DNA of 32,014 nucleotides from Solirubrobacterales bacterium (GTDB taxonomy: Bacteria; Actinomycetota; Thermoleophilia; Solirubrobacterales; 70-9). Positions 1 to 8,775 of this stretch are shown piece by piece. Each line of letters starts with the position of its first letter. The stretch's first letter is position 1. The notes under the pieces were generated by a model. That model was not told the origin of the DNA and did no database searches. It was given only the letters and a program-made list of their open reading frames with translations. The DNA lies in contig VEQW01000006.1 in NCBI GenBank assembly GCA_018883025.1, positions 1 through 32,014 of the forward strand. Direction: 5' to 3'. The position numbers and the translations under genes were made by a program.

Positions 1-141
1 GATGGTTCGAAGGATGTCTTCGTCCATCACACGGCGATCCAGTCGGAGGGTTTCCGAACCCTCGCGGAGGGCGCCAAGGTCTCTTACGAGGCAGAGGACG
101 GACCCAAGGGTCCGGCCGCCGCTTCGGTCGAGGCGATCTGA
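1..141 (+). CDS. Cold-shock protein (CspA family), 3' part only; gene begins before the window
   Basis: Frame 1 reads [46 protein letters not shown], matching the CSD RNP2 motif (DVFVHHTAI) and typical C-terminus. Not in the ORF track because there is no start codon in the window. Confidence 0.93.
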   Translation, partial: DGSKDVFVHHTAIQSEGFRTLAEGAKVSYEAEDGPKGPAAASVEAI

Positions 142-170
142 GCTGGACCAGGCAACAAAGCCGAGCGACT

Positions 171-191
171 GCGCCCGCCTAGAGCGGGCGC
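171..191 (+). terminator. Candidate hairpin terminator after the cold-shock gene
   Basis: Perfect 8-bp stem GCGCCCGC (171-178) / GCGGGCGC (184-191), loop CTAGA, 30 nt after the csp stop; only a weak T-run follows. Confidence 0.55.
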
Positions 192-252
192 TTCGCGTTC
201 ATGGGGCTTGAAACAGGCCGACCCCGCCGATCCTTCCTGGGAGTCATCGAGG

Positions 253-1137
253 GTGGGTGACCCGATCGCACTCGACTCCGGCCTGATGGGCAGGGCGGGT
301 CTCCAGTCCCCCTGGCTCATCCCCGGGGAGCGAGCCGCAATCATCGACCCTGGGCCGGCCAACCGGGCCGTCGAAGTCGATCGCCAGTTGCACGAGCACG
401 GCGTCGAAGAACGCGGGGCGATCGTCCTCACGCACATCCACTTCGACCACGCAGGAGGGGCGGCCGAGCTCGCGACCCTCAATCCCGGCGCGAAGATCTA
501 CGTCCATCCGAAGGTCGCCGGGCTCCTGGTCGATCCGACCGGATTGAACCGGGCCGTCGCCTCGGTCTGGGGGGAGGCGACCGGAGAGCTCTTCGGATTT
601 CCCAAGCCGGCGCCTCAAGGCTCGGTGGTCGCGGTTGCCGAGGGCGATGCGATCGAGCTCGGGGGAGGCCGGAGCCTCGAGGTAGTTGAGACGCCCGGGC
701 ATACCCGGGCGCACCTCGCCTTCCTCGACCGCAGTTCGGACTCGATCTTCTGTGGCGATGCGGTGGCGATCCAGATGGGTGATGTGCCGGCGGTCCGACC
801 CTCGACACCGCCCTCCGACTACGGTCGGGATTCGACGGAGGCTTCGATCGAGCGGCTGCGGGGAGTCGGCCTCGGCCGCCTGCTCCTGCCCCACTTCGGT
901 GAGGCCCAATCGGATCCGAACACGATGTTCGACCTCGCCCTCGAGTCCCTGGCCCGCTGGCACGAGGCCTTCGAGGAGCTCGAAGCGGGCCCGGATGCCG
1001 CGGCGGAGCTGCTCGCACGAGCCGAAGGGGAGATCGACCCGGCGATCCAGGAACGCTTCGAGATGGTCAACCCGGGCTGGCTGAACCTTGCCGGACTGGA
1101 GGGCGAGAGCCGGAGGCTGGCCGCGGCCGAGGGTTAG
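253..1137 (+). CDS. MBL-fold metallo-hydrolase
   Basis: ORF 208..1137 contains LTHIHFDHAGG (HxHxDH), ETPGHTRAHLAF and FCGDAV. The GTG at 253 (VGDPIALDSGLMG) is a plausible start; the ATG at 208 is an alternative. Confidence 0.88.
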   Translation: MGDPIALDSGLMGRAGLQSPWLIPGERAAIIDPGPANRAVEVDRQLHEHGVEERGAIVLTHIHFDHAGGAAELATLNPGAKIYVHPKVAGLLVDPTGLNRAVASVWGEATGELFGFPKPAPQGSVVAVAEGDAIELGGGRSLEVVETPGHTRAHLAFLDRSSDSIFCGDAVAIQMGDVPAVRPSTPPSDYGRDSTEASIERLRGVGLGRLLLPHFGEAQSDPNTMFDLALESLARWHEAFEELEAGPDAAAELLARAEGEIDPAIQERFEMVNPGWLNLAGLEGESRRLAAAEG

Positions 1138-2447
1138 GCCGGCTCGATCGTGGCCGATTCGAGGTCGTCTGCCACGTACCGGGGGCGGGCGAGCTCGAGC
1201 TGGTGGCGGTCCCCCGGCACCGCTGCGAGCAGTTGGAATATCGAGACGTCCCCGCGCTCGAAGGCGAGGGCACTGGCTGCCATGTAGAGACGCCAGACCC
1301 GCTCCCGCTCCTCACCGACCTCGGTGATCGCCTCATCCCGACGGGCGTCGAGGTTCGCGACCCAGTGCCTCAGGGTGAGGGCGTAGTGCTCCCGCATCGA
1401 CTCGGCGTCACGCAGCTCCTGACCCGAGCGCTCCAGTGCAGCGATCACCTGGTTGACCGGATGGAGTTCCCCGTCCGGGAAGACGTAACGCTGGATGAAG
1501 GTGTTGGGCATGTCCTCGTCCCGGTGGATCTGGCAGATGCCGTGGTGGAGGGCCAGGCCCCCGGGCCGTACGAGGTCCCGGGTGATCTCCATGTACCTGT
1601 CGAGCTGGCTGGCACCGACGTGTTCGTACATCCCGACCGAGACGACCTTGTCGTAGGGACCGTCGGAGACCTCCCGGTAGTCCTGGACCCTGACCTCGAG
1701 GCTGTCTGAGAGGCCGGCCTCCCGGATCGCCGCCCGGGCATACTCGGCCTGCTCTTCGGAGAGGGTCACCCCGACCCCCCGGACCCCGTAGTTCCTGGCG
1801 GCGTGGATCAGCAACGAACCCCAGCCGCAGCCGATGTCGAGCATCCGCTCCCCCGGCTCGAGGTGGAGCTTCCGGCAGATCACGTCTAGCTTCCGCTCCT
1901 GTGCAGCCTCGAGGGTGTCGGCCGGATCGGCGAAATAGGCGCATGAGTAGACCATCGTCGGGCCGAGGAACATCCGGTAGAAGTCGTTCGAGACGTCGTA
2001 GTGGTGGGAGATCACGTCCCGGTCGCGACCGAGCGAATGGAGCCTGCCCTGAGGGCGTGCCTCGGCCTCGGGGGGCTTGGGTGGTGGGATCTTGATCGCA
2101 CCCAATGAGACAGCGGCCAGGAAGGCCCGAACCTTCTCCCCGAGGGTGAACTGGAATCCGTAGAGCCGCGAGCCTTTCGACATGACCCGGTAGAGGTCCC
2201 CGTCGAGGTCGACATCACCGGCCACCCAGGCCCTGCCGATCCCGAGCTGGTCGGGTCGCATCACCGCATACTGGAGCGCCCTCGGGTCGCGAACGATGAT
2301 CGTGTCCTCTGCCGGACCGGATTCCCCCGGTCCGACTTCGGATCCGTCCCAGAAGCGGACGGCTGCGGGCAGCGGTCCATCGACCCGCTCCTCCACTCCC
2401 GCGACCAGCTTTGCGAACTTGTCGGCTATTCCCCCCGTCGAATACAT
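1134..2447 (-). CDS. Cyclopropane-fatty-acyl-phospholipid synthase family SAM-dependent methyltransferase
   Basis: RDVISHHYDVSNDFYRMFLGPTMVYSCAYF, LDIGCGWGSLLIHAA, GVTLSEEQAEYA and VSVGMYEHVG are CFA-synthase hallmarks. Confidence 0.92.
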   Translation of the reverse strand: MYSTGGIADKFAKLVAGVEERVDGPLPAAVRFWDGSEVGPGESGPAEDTIIVRDPRALQYAVMRPDQLGIGRAWVAGDVDLDGDLYRVMSKGSRLYGFQFTLGEKVRAFLAAVSLGAIKIPPPKPPEAEARPQGRLHSLGRDRDVISHHYDVSNDFYRMFLGPTMVYSCAYFADPADTLEAAQERKLDVICRKLHLEPGERMLDIGCGWGSLLIHAARNYGVRGVGVTLSEEQAEYARAAIREAGLSDSLEVRVQDYREVSDGPYDKVVSVGMYEHVGASQLDRYMEITRDLVRPGGLALHHGICQIHRDEDMPNTFIQRYVFPDGELHPVNQVIAALERSGQELRDAESMREHYALTLRHWVANLDARRDEAITEVGEERERVWRLYMAASALAFERGDVSIFQLLAAVPGDRHQLELARPRYVADDLESATIEPA

Positions 2448-2454
2448 GGCGCGG

Positions 2455-2460
2455 ACCCTA
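2455..2460 (-). promoter_or_regulatory. -10-like box (TAGGGT), leaderless arrangement for the CFA-type gene
   Basis: Reverse complement of ACCCTA; 7 nt before the ATG at 2447. Confidence 0.5.
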
Positions 2461-2472
2461 CCGACAGAGCGA

Positions 2473-2952
2473 TCAGCCGTCCAGATCCCGATCGGAAACG
2501 GCTCCGTAGACCTCGGACCGGATCAGCCCGATCGACCGGATCGCCGAGTCGAGGAACGGCTTGATCTCCTTCAGCAGTCGTGCGTATTCGTCCTCACCCG
2601 ATGAGGTGATCGAGTAGAAGCGCCTCGTCCGGCGATCGGGGTGCTCCCAGCTGCCGACGATCAGACCCTGCTCCTCCATCGAACGAAGCAGCGGGTACAT
2701 CGTGTTCGGGTTGACCGAGACCAGGCCCTGGGTCATGTCTTCGATCGATTCGATCAGCTGGTTCCCGTAGGAGGGCTCGTTCCGGATCAAGTGGAGGACC
2801 AGCATCGGGAAGAGATCCCTGCGGCGAAGCTCCCCGCCGAATACGTCCGAGGGGCGCCCCCCTCCCCTCTTTGACTCCCGATCCTTCCCGGCAGCCCTGC
2901 CCGTCGCCTCGGCGACGGCCTTCTTCAGTGGCTCTCGAACTTCGTCCGGCAT
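2473..2952 (-). CDS. PadR family transcriptional regulator
   Basis: LRRRDLFPMLVLHLIRNEPSYGNQLIESIEDMTQGLVSVNPNTMYPLLRSMEEQGLIVGSW...RRTRRFYSITSSGEDE is a PadR winged helix. Confidence 0.92.
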   Translation of the reverse strand: MPDEVREPLKKAVAEATGRAAGKDRESKRGGGRPSDVFGGELRRRDLFPMLVLHLIRNEPSYGNQLIESIEDMTQGLVSVNPNTMYPLLRSMEEQGLIVGSWEHPDRRTRRFYSITSSGEDEYARLLKEIKPFLDSAIRSIGLIRSEVYGAVSDRDLDG

Positions 2953-3020
2953 CGGGTCCGGTCGAGTCTAGGGGCCCCTGGCCCGGCGATCGTCCCGGGG
3001 CCACGCTCCGATCCGGTTAC

Positions 3021-3026
3021 TACCCT
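3021..3026 (+). promoter_or_regulatory. -10-like box (TACCCT), leaderless arrangement for recD2
   Basis: 7 nt before the GTG at 3034. Confidence 0.5.
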
Positions 3027-3033
3027 CAGTCAC

Positions 3034-5184
3034 GTGGAAGACGGAGGCGAAACGCTGTTCGACGGGGACGACCGGGGGTTCGAGGGGACGGTCGAGATCG
3101 TCCGGCAGATCTTCGTTGCCGATGACGACGGTTTCGCCATTCTCGAGGTGAGGGACGACTCAGGTGAGGAGATGGTCCTGACCGGATCGCTGGCCCACCT
3201 CTCGCCCGGGGAGAAGGCAAAGGTGACCGGCGACTGGGAGCACCACGAGAAATTCGGACCCCAGCTCAGGGCAGCCGTCGCCCTGCCCCTCGACCCGGAG
3301 GACCGGGAGGGCCAGATCGCATTCCTCGGGACCCTGAAGCACATCGGTCCGGTCAGGGCCGAGGCGCTCTGCGAGATCTACGGACCGGAGGTCCTCGAGA
3401 CGATCGCCCGGGATCCGGTCGGCGCCTTCTCGGCACTTCCCAGGATGAGTCGCGGCAACGCCGAGGCCGCGGCCGAAAGCTGGGTCGAGTCGCGGGCCGT
3501 TCGGGACCTCTACGTCCAGCTCGCCCCGCTCGGACTGGCCCACCTGGCCCAGAGAATCCATTCGAGGTTCGGCGATCGAGCGCTGGCCGTGATCCATGAG
3601 GACCCCTACTCCCTGACCGAGGTCGAGGGGGTCGGGTTCCGACGGGCGGACGCGATCGCCCTCGAGTCAGGAGTGCCACCGGACTCCGACCGGAGGGCCC
3701 AGGCTGCGACCCTCTACCTGCTTGTCGAAGGGGAGAAGCGCGGCCACACTCACCTCCCGATGTCGGAGGTGGCGAGCGGACTGGAGGGGCTCCTCGAGCG
3801 GGTCCCCTCGGAGGAGGTAATCCTCGCCGGCCCCGGGCTGGCATCGGACGGCGATCGCCTCTATCGCGAGAGCACCCTCGCCCGGGAGAGGTGGTGCGCC
3901 TCCGACCTGATTGAGCGTGCAGGGGAACCGGCCTGGCTCGACCTCGAACCCGCGCCTCCCGAGGGGACCGAGCTGACCGGGGAACAGTGGCGGGCGGTCG
4001 AGGGGGCTTTCACCTCCCGGGTCTCGGTGATCACGGGTGGCCCGGGAGTGGGCAAGACGGTCTGCACCCGGGAGCTGGTCCGCGCAGCGAAGGGGGCCGA
4101 CCTTCGCGTTCTGCTGGCGGCCCCGACCGGTCGTGCCGCCAGGCGCATGTCGGAGGCAACCGGAGTGGAGGCCTACACCGTCCACAGGCTGCTCGAGTGG
4201 CGACCGGGAAGCGAACCGGGCTTCGGTCCGGGGAGAACGCTCCCGGCCGATCTGATCGTGGTCGACGAGGCATCGATGATCAACCTCCGGATGTTCGAGG
4301 TCCTGCTGGGTGGCGTTGCCCACGAGACCCACCTGGTTCTGGTCGGCGATGCCGACCAGCTGCCGCCGGTCGGAGCTGGAAAACCGTTCTCCGACCTGAT
4401 CGAGTCGGGCCTGGTCCCGGCGACCCGACTTACCCACATCTTCCGTCAGGCGGCCCGGTCGATGATCATCACCGCGGCCCACCAGGTGAATGCGGGCGAG
4501 GCGCCTGACTTCGAGCCCTCCGGCGACCAGCAGACCGACCTCTTCTTCCTCGACCGGCCGTCGCCCGACCAGGTGGCCGATTCCGTGGTCGAGCTGGTCG
4601 CCGAAAGGGTATCGGCCGGGCTCGACCTCGATCCGAGCCGGGACGCCCAGGTCCTCGCACCGATCTACCGGGGCGAGGCCGGGATCGATGCGCTCAACGA
4701 ACGTCTCCAGGAGCGACTGAACCCGACCGGCAGACCGGCCTTCGAGGGTCGCTTCAGGCTCGGCGACAGGCTTATCCAGACCCGCAACGCCCACGAGATC
4801 GGCCTGATGAACGGGACCATCTGCTTCCTGGTCGAAGACGACCCCGAGGACGGCTCGCTGGTTCTCGAGACGGACGGCGGGGAAACCGTGGTCCTCCCCT
4901 ACGAGGAGGCCCGTGACCTGAAGCTTGCCTACGCGATTTCGGTCCACAAGTCGCAGGGATGCGAGATCCCAGTCGTCGTCTTCGTCTGCCAGAGGGCCAA
5001 CGCCGGCATGCTCACCAGGCCGCTGATCTACACGGCGATCACCCGGGCGAAGGAAATGTGCGTCGTGGTCGGCGACCGCCTGACCCTCGATCGCGGTGTC
5101 AAGAGGGACGACGGTGGCCGAAGGCACTCGTCGATGGTGGAGCGCCTCGAACCCAGCACCGCCGGATCCGACCTGGCGCCCTGA
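3034..5184 (+). CDS. recD2: RecD2-like SF1 DNA helicase
   Basis: 716 aa from GTG; N-terminal HhH-like region, Walker A GGPGVGKT, VVDEASM, LVGDADQLPPVGAG, AISVHKSQGCE, YTAITRAKE. Confidence 0.9.
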   Translation: MEDGGETLFDGDDRGFEGTVEIVRQIFVADDDGFAILEVRDDSGEEMVLTGSLAHLSPGEKAKVTGDWEHHEKFGPQLRAAVALPLDPEDREGQIAFLGTLKHIGPVRAEALCEIYGPEVLETIARDPVGAFSALPRMSRGNAEAAAESWVESRAVRDLYVQLAPLGLAHLAQRIHSRFGDRALAVIHEDPYSLTEVEGVGFRRADAIALESGVPPDSDRRAQAATLYLLVEGEKRGHTHLPMSEVASGLEGLLERVPSEEVILAGPGLASDGDRLYRESTLARERWCASDLIERAGEPAWLDLEPAPPEGTELTGEQWRAVEGAFTSRVSVITGGPGVGKTVCTRELVRAAKGADLRVLLAAPTGRAARRMSEATGVEAYTVHRLLEWRPGSEPGFGPGRTLPADLIVVDEASMINLRMFEVLLGGVAHETHLVLVGDADQLPPVGAGKPFSDLIESGLVPATRLTHIFRQAARSMIITAAHQVNAGEAPDFEPSGDQQTDLFFLDRPSPDQVADSVVELVAERVSAGLDLDPSRDAQVLAPIYRGEAGIDALNERLQERLNPTGRPAFEGRFRLGDRLIQTRNAHEIGLMNGTICFLVEDDPEDGSLVLETDGGETVVLPYEEARDLKLAYAISVHKSQGCEIPVVVFVCQRANAGMLTRPLIYTAITRAKEMCVVVGDRLTLDRGVKRDDGGRRHSSMVERLEPSTAGSDLAP

Positions 5185-5185
5185 C

Positions 5186-5770
5186 TCAACCCTCGGTCGC
5201 TGGCACCGCCTGGAGCCGGTATCGCATCGCCTTCTCCGAGGCACCGAACTCGGCGCAGAGCGCTGCCAGGTCGTCGTCGAGTGCGACCCGCCGCGCCGCG
5301 ACCAGTGCGGCCGGCATCAGCAGGGCTGCCGCAAAGGCATCTGCCTCCCGCTCCAACTCCGCCCTGGGGTCCTCAACCGGCCCGGGCTCCGCTCCGTCCA
5401 CGACCTCGATCCGTCGACAGAAAACGGTCGGCTCGAGACTGTCCTGGTGGATTACGTAGTGGCCCAGCTCGTGGCAGATCGTGAAACGTTTCCGCCCCTC
5501 CCACTGGCGGGCCTCGGCCGCGTTGACCCAGATCTCCCCCGGTCCGGTCAGGAGCAGTCCGGAAACGTTGGTGCTCCGCTCCTCTTCCAGCCCAGGGGCC
5601 TCGGTCATGTCCTCGACCTCCCGGATCAGGAGACCGAACGTATTCGAGACGATCTTCTCCACCGGGACCGGGAGCTCTTCCCCGTTCCAGATGTAGTCGG
5701 GGACCCCCTCGAGAATCGCATCGGCTCGGGCCTCGACCCAACCTCGGTTCGCTTTGTCTTCGCGGGTCAC
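5186..5770 (-). CDS. ImmA/IrrE family metallo-endopeptidase
   Basis: HELGHYVIHQD zinc site at residues 100-104 plus downstream EREADAFAAALLMP. GTG start overlaps the upstream stop (GTGA). Confidence 0.92.
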   Translation of the reverse strand: MTREDKANRGWVEARADAILEGVPDYIWNGEELPVPVEKIVSNTFGLLIREVEDMTEAPGLEEERSTNVSGLLLTGPGEIWVNAAEARQWEGRKRFTICHELGHYVIHQDSLEPTVFCRRIEVVDGAEPGPVEDPRAELEREADAFAAALLMPAALVAARRVALDDDLAALCAEFGASEKAMRYRLQAVPATEG

Positions 5771-6438
5771 GTCCGATCCGCCTCACGCGAGGTGAACAGG
5801 CGATCGATTTCGTCGGACTCCACCGAAGGACTCCTCATCCCGCCCTCCCCGGAATCCACCAGTCCCAGGTTGAGCGCCTCGACGGAAGGCCTGCGGGCAA
5901 AGGTCGCCCCACCCGCCGGATCGGGCTGGCGTCGGCCGATTGCCTCCCCTGCCTGGCGGAGCGCATCCCGCGATGAATCGAGGATCAGGGCCAGTCTGTC
6001 GAGGACGGTGTCGGTGACCCTCCGTGCGTCGAGCGTCCCCCAGGTCATCCCATGGAAGTAAACCCTCACCTTCTCCACCTGTTCGGGACCTTCGGCGCCG
6101 AGTCCTTCAGCCAGTTCGGCCACCACCGCGTCCCGTTCGAGTTCGCGTTCGGCCATCAGATCGGGGATCAGCTCCGGCCACTCCCCCGAGGGGCAACGGG
6201 ACTCCTCGATGACCTCCCCTACTACCCGTTCCGCCAGCGATCCCCGATAGGCCGCGGGGTCCCACTCCCTGGGCTCCCCATCCTCTTCCACCGGACTCGC
6301 CATCAAGAGGATCTCGATCCGTCGTTCCAGCCGGTCCCGGTCGGGGCCCTCGACCTCCGCCAGGAAAGGAGCCGGATCGGCATCCCCCGACCTCGCCGCG
6401 GCCGCATACCGCTCGAGGAGTTCGTCAACCCTGTCCAT
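5767..6438 (-). CDS. Uncharacterised protein between a sigma factor gene and an ImmA/IrrE peptidase gene; possible anti-sigma or substrate protein
   Basis: ORF from ATG at 6438 (MDRVDELLERYAAAARSGDADPAPFLAEVEG...). Contains KVRVYFHGMTWGTLDARRVTDTVLDRLALIL. Overlaps upstream CDS by 14 nt and downstream CDS by 4 nt. Confidence 0.8.
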   Translation of the reverse strand: MDRVDELLERYAAAARSGDADPAPFLAEVEGPDRDRLERRIEILLMASPVEEDGEPREWDPAAYRGSLAERVVGEVIEESRCPSGEWPELIPDLMAERELERDAVVAELAEGLGAEGPEQVEKVRVYFHGMTWGTLDARRVTDTVLDRLALILDSSRDALRQAGEAIGRRQPDPAGGATFARRPSVEALNLGLVDSGEGGMRSPSVESDEIDRLFTSREADRT

Positions 6439-7111
6439 CAGCGCCCCCACCTTCCCGATCGGCCGTTTCGAGGACATCGACCTCCATCTCCTCGAGGAAG
6501 AGTTCCCTGTTCTTCTTCTTGAACCGGGAGTAGATCGTGTCGACGTTGTCGGTCGTGATGCCTTCCCCTCGGTCGAGTCCCTCGTCCTCGACCATCGTTA
6601 CGACTTCCTGGGCCGAGTATCCCTCAGCCTTGAGGCCGACGATGAAGGCATCCCGCTCACTCTCATCCTCCAGAGCACGATCCCAGAGCAGCCGTAGCTC
6701 CACGGCCTTCTCGATGTCGGTGCCATGGTCGGGGACCACTTCGTAGAGACCCCGCTCCTCACCGACCTCGCTCACCGTCCCGTCGTATGCCTCGATCCTC
6801 GGGGCCCCGTCCCTGGCCCGGAACCAGTCGATGACCCTCCGATCGACGATCGTCTGGACGAACTTGTGGAACTGCGGGGCGACCGCGCCCTCGAAGCGTT
6901 CGACACTCCCGAAGACGTCCTTGAAGGCCTCGGCGACGATGTCCGCTGCCTCCTCGTCGACCGATGTCGTGCCGGCCCTGGCGCAGGATGCCTCGATCCG
7001 ACGGCGCGCCCGATTGAAGAAGATGCCCTCCCACTTGAAGATGAGGACCGCGAGCGCAGAGCGGTACTCGGAGGTCTCGCCGAGATCCCTCGCTTCGACC
7101 ACGTACGCCAT
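6425..7111 (-). CDS. Divergent sigma-70/ECF-type RNA polymerase sigma factor
   Basis: Region 2-like ADIVAEAFKDVFGSVERFEGAVAPQFHKFVQTIVDRRVIDWFRARDG and region 4/HTH-like GYSAQEVVTMVEDEGLDRGEGITTDNVDTIYSRFKKKNRELF. Confidence 0.7.
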   Translation of the reverse strand: MAYVVEARDLGETSEYRSALAVLIFKWEGIFFNRARRRIEASCARAGTTSVDEEAADIVAEAFKDVFGSVERFEGAVAPQFHKFVQTIVDRRVIDWFRARDGAPRIEAYDGTVSEVGEERGLYEVVPDHGTDIEKAVELRLLWDRALEDESERDAFIVGLKAEGYSAQEVVTMVEDEGLDRGEGITTDNVDTIYSRFKKKNRELFLEEMEVDVLETADREGGGADGQG

Positions 7112-7298
7112 GACTTCGGCGTCCTCGAGCGCCGAGAGCTGCTCCTGTGACTTCCTCCTGAAGATGAATTCCCCCTTTCGGCCCCTAAGAGTCGGGCCCT
7201 GGGTCCATTCCTGACGGACGGGAAGAAAAATCCTTCCATCCGGCGCCGGTATTCGACCAGCCCCTCACCGGACCCGCGAGGATAACGGCGGGGTCGGT

Positions 7299-7304
7299 TA
7301 CGCT
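7299..7304 (+). promoter_or_regulatory. -10-like box (TACGCT), leaderless arrangement
   Basis: 7 nt before the ATG at 7312. Confidence 0.5.
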
Positions 7305-7311
7305 CGGGGCG

Positions 7312-8760
7312 ATGTACCGGGAAGCTGACAGTCCAGGATCCGGCGTCTGGCCGACCGGACCACCGAGTGATTCGGATCGGGCCTCCTACGCCGAGGCTGA
7401 ACCGGTCCCGTTCTGGCTGGACCGACGGCGGCCGGCGAGGCGAGCCCCCCTCGAGGGAATGACCGATGCCGACCTGGTCGTCGTCGGCGGGGGGCTGACT
7501 GGACTCTGGGCCGCCCTCACTGCGATCGAACGCGATCCGGACCGGCGGATCGTCGTCCTCGAGTCGGAAGGGATCGCAACCGGGGCTAGCGGCCGAAATG
7601 GCGGGTTCATGTCCTCTTCGCTGGTCCATGGGATCGCCAACGGCCTTTCCCGGTTCCCCGGGGAAGTTGGCACGCTCGAGCGCCTGGGACTGGAAAACCT
7701 CGACCAGATCGGTGAACGGATCGACCGGTACGGGATCGAGTGCGAACTCGGGAAGCCGGGGGCAATCGAGGTGGCGATGACGCCCGGACAGCTCGAAGAG
7801 CTCTCCGGTACGGAGGAAGAGCTCCAGAGCTACGGACACCAGGCCGAGCTGCTCGACCAGACAGCTATGCGCGAGCAGGTGAACTCTCCCCTCTTCACCG
7901 GCGGCCTCTGGCAAAAGACGGGGGAATGGTCGGCCGACCCGGTCGCGCTGACTCTCGGCCTGGCGAATGCGGCTACCGAACTCGGGGTGACGATCCACGA
8001 GGACTCGGAAGTGACCGGGCTGGGCGCCGAAGGCGAAGGCGTGCTGGTCGAGACCGCTTCCGGTTCGATCCGGACGAAACGGGCCCTCCTTGCGACCTCG
8101 GCCTTCAGGAGCCCTGTCCGGGCGATCAGGTCCAGGGTAATTCCGGTCTTCGACTACGTGTTGGTCACCGAGCCGCTGACTCCCTCCCAGTGGGAGTCGG
8201 TCGGCTGGGCTGCCCACCAGGGGCTCTCCGACTCGTCAAACCGTTTCCACTACTACCGGCCGATCGCCGATGGACGGATCCTCTGGGGTGGCTACGACGC
8301 GATCTATCACTACGGCGGTCGGGTCGAGGAGCGCTACTACCAGCGTGACCAGAGCTTCGCCGGCCTCGCCCAGCGGTTCTTCACGGCATTTCCCCAGCTC
8401 GAAGGGATCCGGTTCAGCCATCGCTGGGGAGGGGCGATCGACACCTGCTCCCGCTTCTTCGCCTTCTACGGCACGACCATGCGTGGCAGGGTCTCCTACG
8501 CGGTGGGGCACACCGGATTGGGGGTAGGAGCGAGCCGGTTCGCAGCCCGGGTGGGCCTCGCCCTGCTGGACCAGACCGAACCGGAACTGCTCGAGCTCGA
8601 CTACGTGAAGAAGAAGCCGGTTCCCTTCCCGCCGGAACCGTTCCGATGGGCGACGATCCAGCTGACAAGGAACCGGCTGGCAGCCGCCGACCGAAAAGAC
8701 GGCAGGGAAGGACTCTGGCTGCGCCTTCTCAGCAGACTTGGGCTCGGCTTCGACAGCTGA
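7312..8760 (+). CDS. FAD-dependent oxidoreductase (DAO/DadA-like)
   Basis: DLVVVGGGLTGLWAAL (GxGxxG), SGRNGGFMSSS, C-terminal SYAVGHTGLGVGASRFAARVGLALL. Confidence 0.9.
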   Translation: MYREADSPGSGVWPTGPPSDSDRASYAEAEPVPFWLDRRRPARRAPLEGMTDADLVVVGGGLTGLWAALTAIERDPDRRIVVLESEGIATGASGRNGGFMSSSLVHGIANGLSRFPGEVGTLERLGLENLDQIGERIDRYGIECELGKPGAIEVAMTPGQLEELSGTEEELQSYGHQAELLDQTAMREQVNSPLFTGGLWQKTGEWSADPVALTLGLANAATELGVTIHEDSEVTGLGAEGEGVLVETASGSIRTKRALLATSAFRSPVRAIRSRVIPVFDYVLVTEPLTPSQWESVGWAAHQGLSDSSNRFHYYRPIADGRILWGGYDAIYHYGGRVEERYYQRDQSFAGLAQRFFTAFPQLEGIRFSHRWGGAIDTCSRFFAFYGTTMRGRVSYAVGHTGLGVGASRFAARVGLALLDQTEPELLELDYVKKKPVPFPPEPFRWATIQLTRNRLAAADRKDGREGLWLRLLSRLGLGFDS

Positions 8761-8775
8761 GGCCGGGACCCCGCC

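Noticed and set aside
3667-5244. 525-aa minus-strand ORF opposite recD2
   Set aside because: Antisense shadow ORF typical of high-GC DNA; the plus-strand frame has clear RecD2 motifs and this frame has none.
7221-7237. GGAAGAAAAATCCTTCC inverted repeat in the sigma-cassette/FAD oxidoreductase intergenic region
   Set aside because: Only 5-bp arms; too weak by itself to call an operator or terminator.
6772-8217. 481-aa minus-strand ORF opposite the FAD oxidoreductase, running into the sigma gene
   Set aside because: Shadow ORF spanning two real genes and their intergenic region; its C-terminal part is Ser/Arg-rich out-of-frame translation of the sigma gene.
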